Shown: positions 11,392-12,434 of the stretch, one piece after another
Layout of the letters: each line of letters starts with the position of its first letter
How positions within the stretch are numbered: position 1 is the stretch's first letter
Assembly: GCA_947623795.1 (NCBI GenBank)
Contig: CANQHS010000020.1
Location: 1 to 12,434, forward strand
DNA: 12,434 bases
Direction: 5' to 3'
Source: an uncultured Clostridia bacterium
GTDB lineage: Bacteria; Bacillota; Clostridia; Christensenellales; UBA1242
Program-made: the position numbers and the translations under genes
Notes under the pieces: model-generated
What the model was told of the DNA's origin: nothing
The model's input: the letters and a program-made list of their open reading frames with translations, nothing else
Database searches by the model: none

Positions 11392-12434
11392 ATGGAAAAA
11401 GAACAAGGCAATTTAGATTATGTGAAAATGGAAGAAGGAGTGCTTGATTTTTGGCAATCACATGATATTTTTGAAAAATTAAAGGCCAAAAACAAAAAGA
11501 CAGGCAAGTATTTTGCAACTCTTGATGGTCCGGTTACAGCAAATTACGATATGGGCTTGCACCATGCTTATAACCGCACATTTAAAGATGCAATGTTTAA
11601 ATTTAACGCGCTTTGCGGGTGCGACCAGCATTTCCAAAACGGATTTGACTGTCACGGCTTGCCGGTTGAACAACGTGTTGAGCGCGAGTTGGGCATTGAC
11701 AGCAAAAGAGAGATTGAACAATATGGAATTGACAAGTTCGTTGAAACCTGCCTTAAAACTGTTGATAAATACGCAAAATCCATGACAAAATCTTCAATCC
11801 GTCTTGGTCAATGGATGAATTGGGATGATAGTTATTTTACAAATAGTGATCACAACATCACTTCTATTTGGTATTTCTTAAAAAAGTGCAATGAAAAGGG
11901 TTGGCTTAAACTTTCCCACCGCCCTATGCCTTGGTGCACAAGATGTGGAACTCAAATTGCCGAGCATGACATGGCAAGTGATGGCGTTTATCGTGACGAT
12001 ACCTGCCAAGCGATATTCTTTAAATGTCCTATTTTAAACAGCAATAACGATATGTTAGTTTGGACCACTACTCCATGGACACTATGCGCTAATGTGGCTG
12101 TGGCGGTCAATTCTGAAATGAACTATAACATTGTCAAAATCAAATCTTCAAATCGCAACTTGATTGTGCATGCAAACGCAATGAAGGTGCTTAAAGATGA
12201 TGTTTTGGAAATTGTTAAAACTGTTAAGGGAAGCGAACTCGTTGGCCTTATTTATGAAACACCTTTTAACGAATTAGACGAGCAACAATTTGAGCATAAA
12301 ATTGTTGCATGGGAGCAAGTTGATGAAACCGAAGGTAGTGGAGCTGTGCACATTGCCCCTGGCTGCGGTGTTGAGGACTTTGAATTGGGCGAACGACTTG
12401 GCTTAAATAAAATTGTGCCTATTGATGAAGCAGG
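11392..12434 (+). CDS. ileS: Isoleucyl-tRNA synthetase, N-terminal part, GXHH type
   Basis: The first 347 codons are present and the gene runs off the right edge. IleRS attaches isoleucine to tRNA-Ile and hydrolyses mischarged valine. Residues 1-75 begin the catalytic domain; the usual HIGH signature is replaced by GLHH (55-58) in DGPVTANYDMGLHHAYNRT. A zinc-type CxxC (Cys182, Cys185, PWCTRCGTQ) follows. The CP1 editing domain shows WTTTPWTL (224-231) and, near the visible end, GSGAVHIAPGCGVEDFE. The start at 11392 has AAGGAG at 11380-11385. The GXHH signature is typical of a subset of IleRS2 enzymes reported as hyper-resistant to mupirocin. The KMSKS loop is outside the window. Confidence 0.93.
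   Translation, partial: MEKEQGNLDYVKMEEGVLDFWQSHDIFEKLKAKNKKTGKYFATLDGPVTANYDMGLHHAYNRTFKDAMFKFNALCGCDQHFQNGFDCHGLPVEQRVERELGIDSKREIEQYGIDKFVETCLKTVDKYAKSMTKSSIRLGQWMNWDDSYFTNSDHNITSIWYFLKKCNEKGWLKLSHRPMPWCTRCGTQIAEHDMASDGVYRDDTCQAIFFKCPILNSNNDMLVWTTTPWTLCANVAVAVNSEMNYNIVKIKSSNRNLIVHANAMKVLKDDVLEIVKTVKGSELVGLIYETPFNELDEQQFEHKIVAWEQVDETEGSGAVHIAPGCGVEDFELGERLGLNKIVPIDEA

Noticed and set aside
11513..11785. Plus-strand ORF of 90 aa at the start of ileS
   Set aside because: It is an out-of-frame shadow of ileS; the ileS frame carries the synthetase motifs and a proper ribosome site.

Overview
The window looks like chromosomal DNA from an AT-rich, endospore-forming Firmicute, probably an uncultured Clostridia-type lineage. 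The strongest sign is a full-length spoIVA (492 codons) with a plausible sigma-E promoter. Clean Shine-Dalgarno sites, an nfeD-floA pair and consensus sigma-A promoters agree with this. TGA is used as a stop (rsmD, glmM), so the code is the standard one. No rRNA, tRNA, CRISPR array, insertion sequence or phage gene was seen.

Layout. Positions 1-605 (minus): nfeD followed by the first 27 codons of a probable floA. Positions 681-1068 (plus): a small zinc-ribbon membrane protein, divergent from nfeD. Positions 1079-1822 (minus): an unrecognised 247-aa protein. Positions 1914-3283 (minus): rsmD and an OGG-type 8-oxoguanine glycosylase, coupled by an ATGA overlap. Positions 3378-3923 (minus): a membrane-anchored protein with a histone-H1-like Lys/Ala/Pro tail and a strong internal start. 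Positions 4083-4295 (minus): a small XRE-type regulator. Positions 4422-5900 (minus): spoIVA. Positions 6022-7933 (minus): lgt, a six-TM protein and a coiled-coil protein, tightly packed. On the plus strand: glmM (8095-9360), ung plus a Fes-like esterase (9481-11189), and the first 347 codons of ileS (from 11392).

Most of the content is housekeeping: peptidoglycan precursor synthesis (glmM), lipoprotein maturation (lgt), base-excision repair (ogg, ung), 16S rRNA methylation (rsmD), isoleucine charging (ileS), membrane organisation (nfeD-floA) and spore coat assembly (spoIVA).

Four things stand out. (1) ileS is preceded by a promoter, a 22-codon Ile-rich ORF and an intrinsic terminator whose 5' arm can form an alternative hairpin. 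This looks like leader-peptide attenuation and not a T-box. (2) The IleRS carries GLHH where HIGH is expected, the GXHH signature linked to mupirocin hyper-resistant IleRS2 enzymes. (3) The histone-like gene may make a membrane-tethered and a soluble form from one reading frame. (4) Predicted promoters sit very close to start codons. Several genes without a Shine-Dalgarno site have a -10 box 6 nt (rsmD, lgt, ileS leader ORF) or 9 nt (ung) before the ATG, suggesting leaderless mRNAs.
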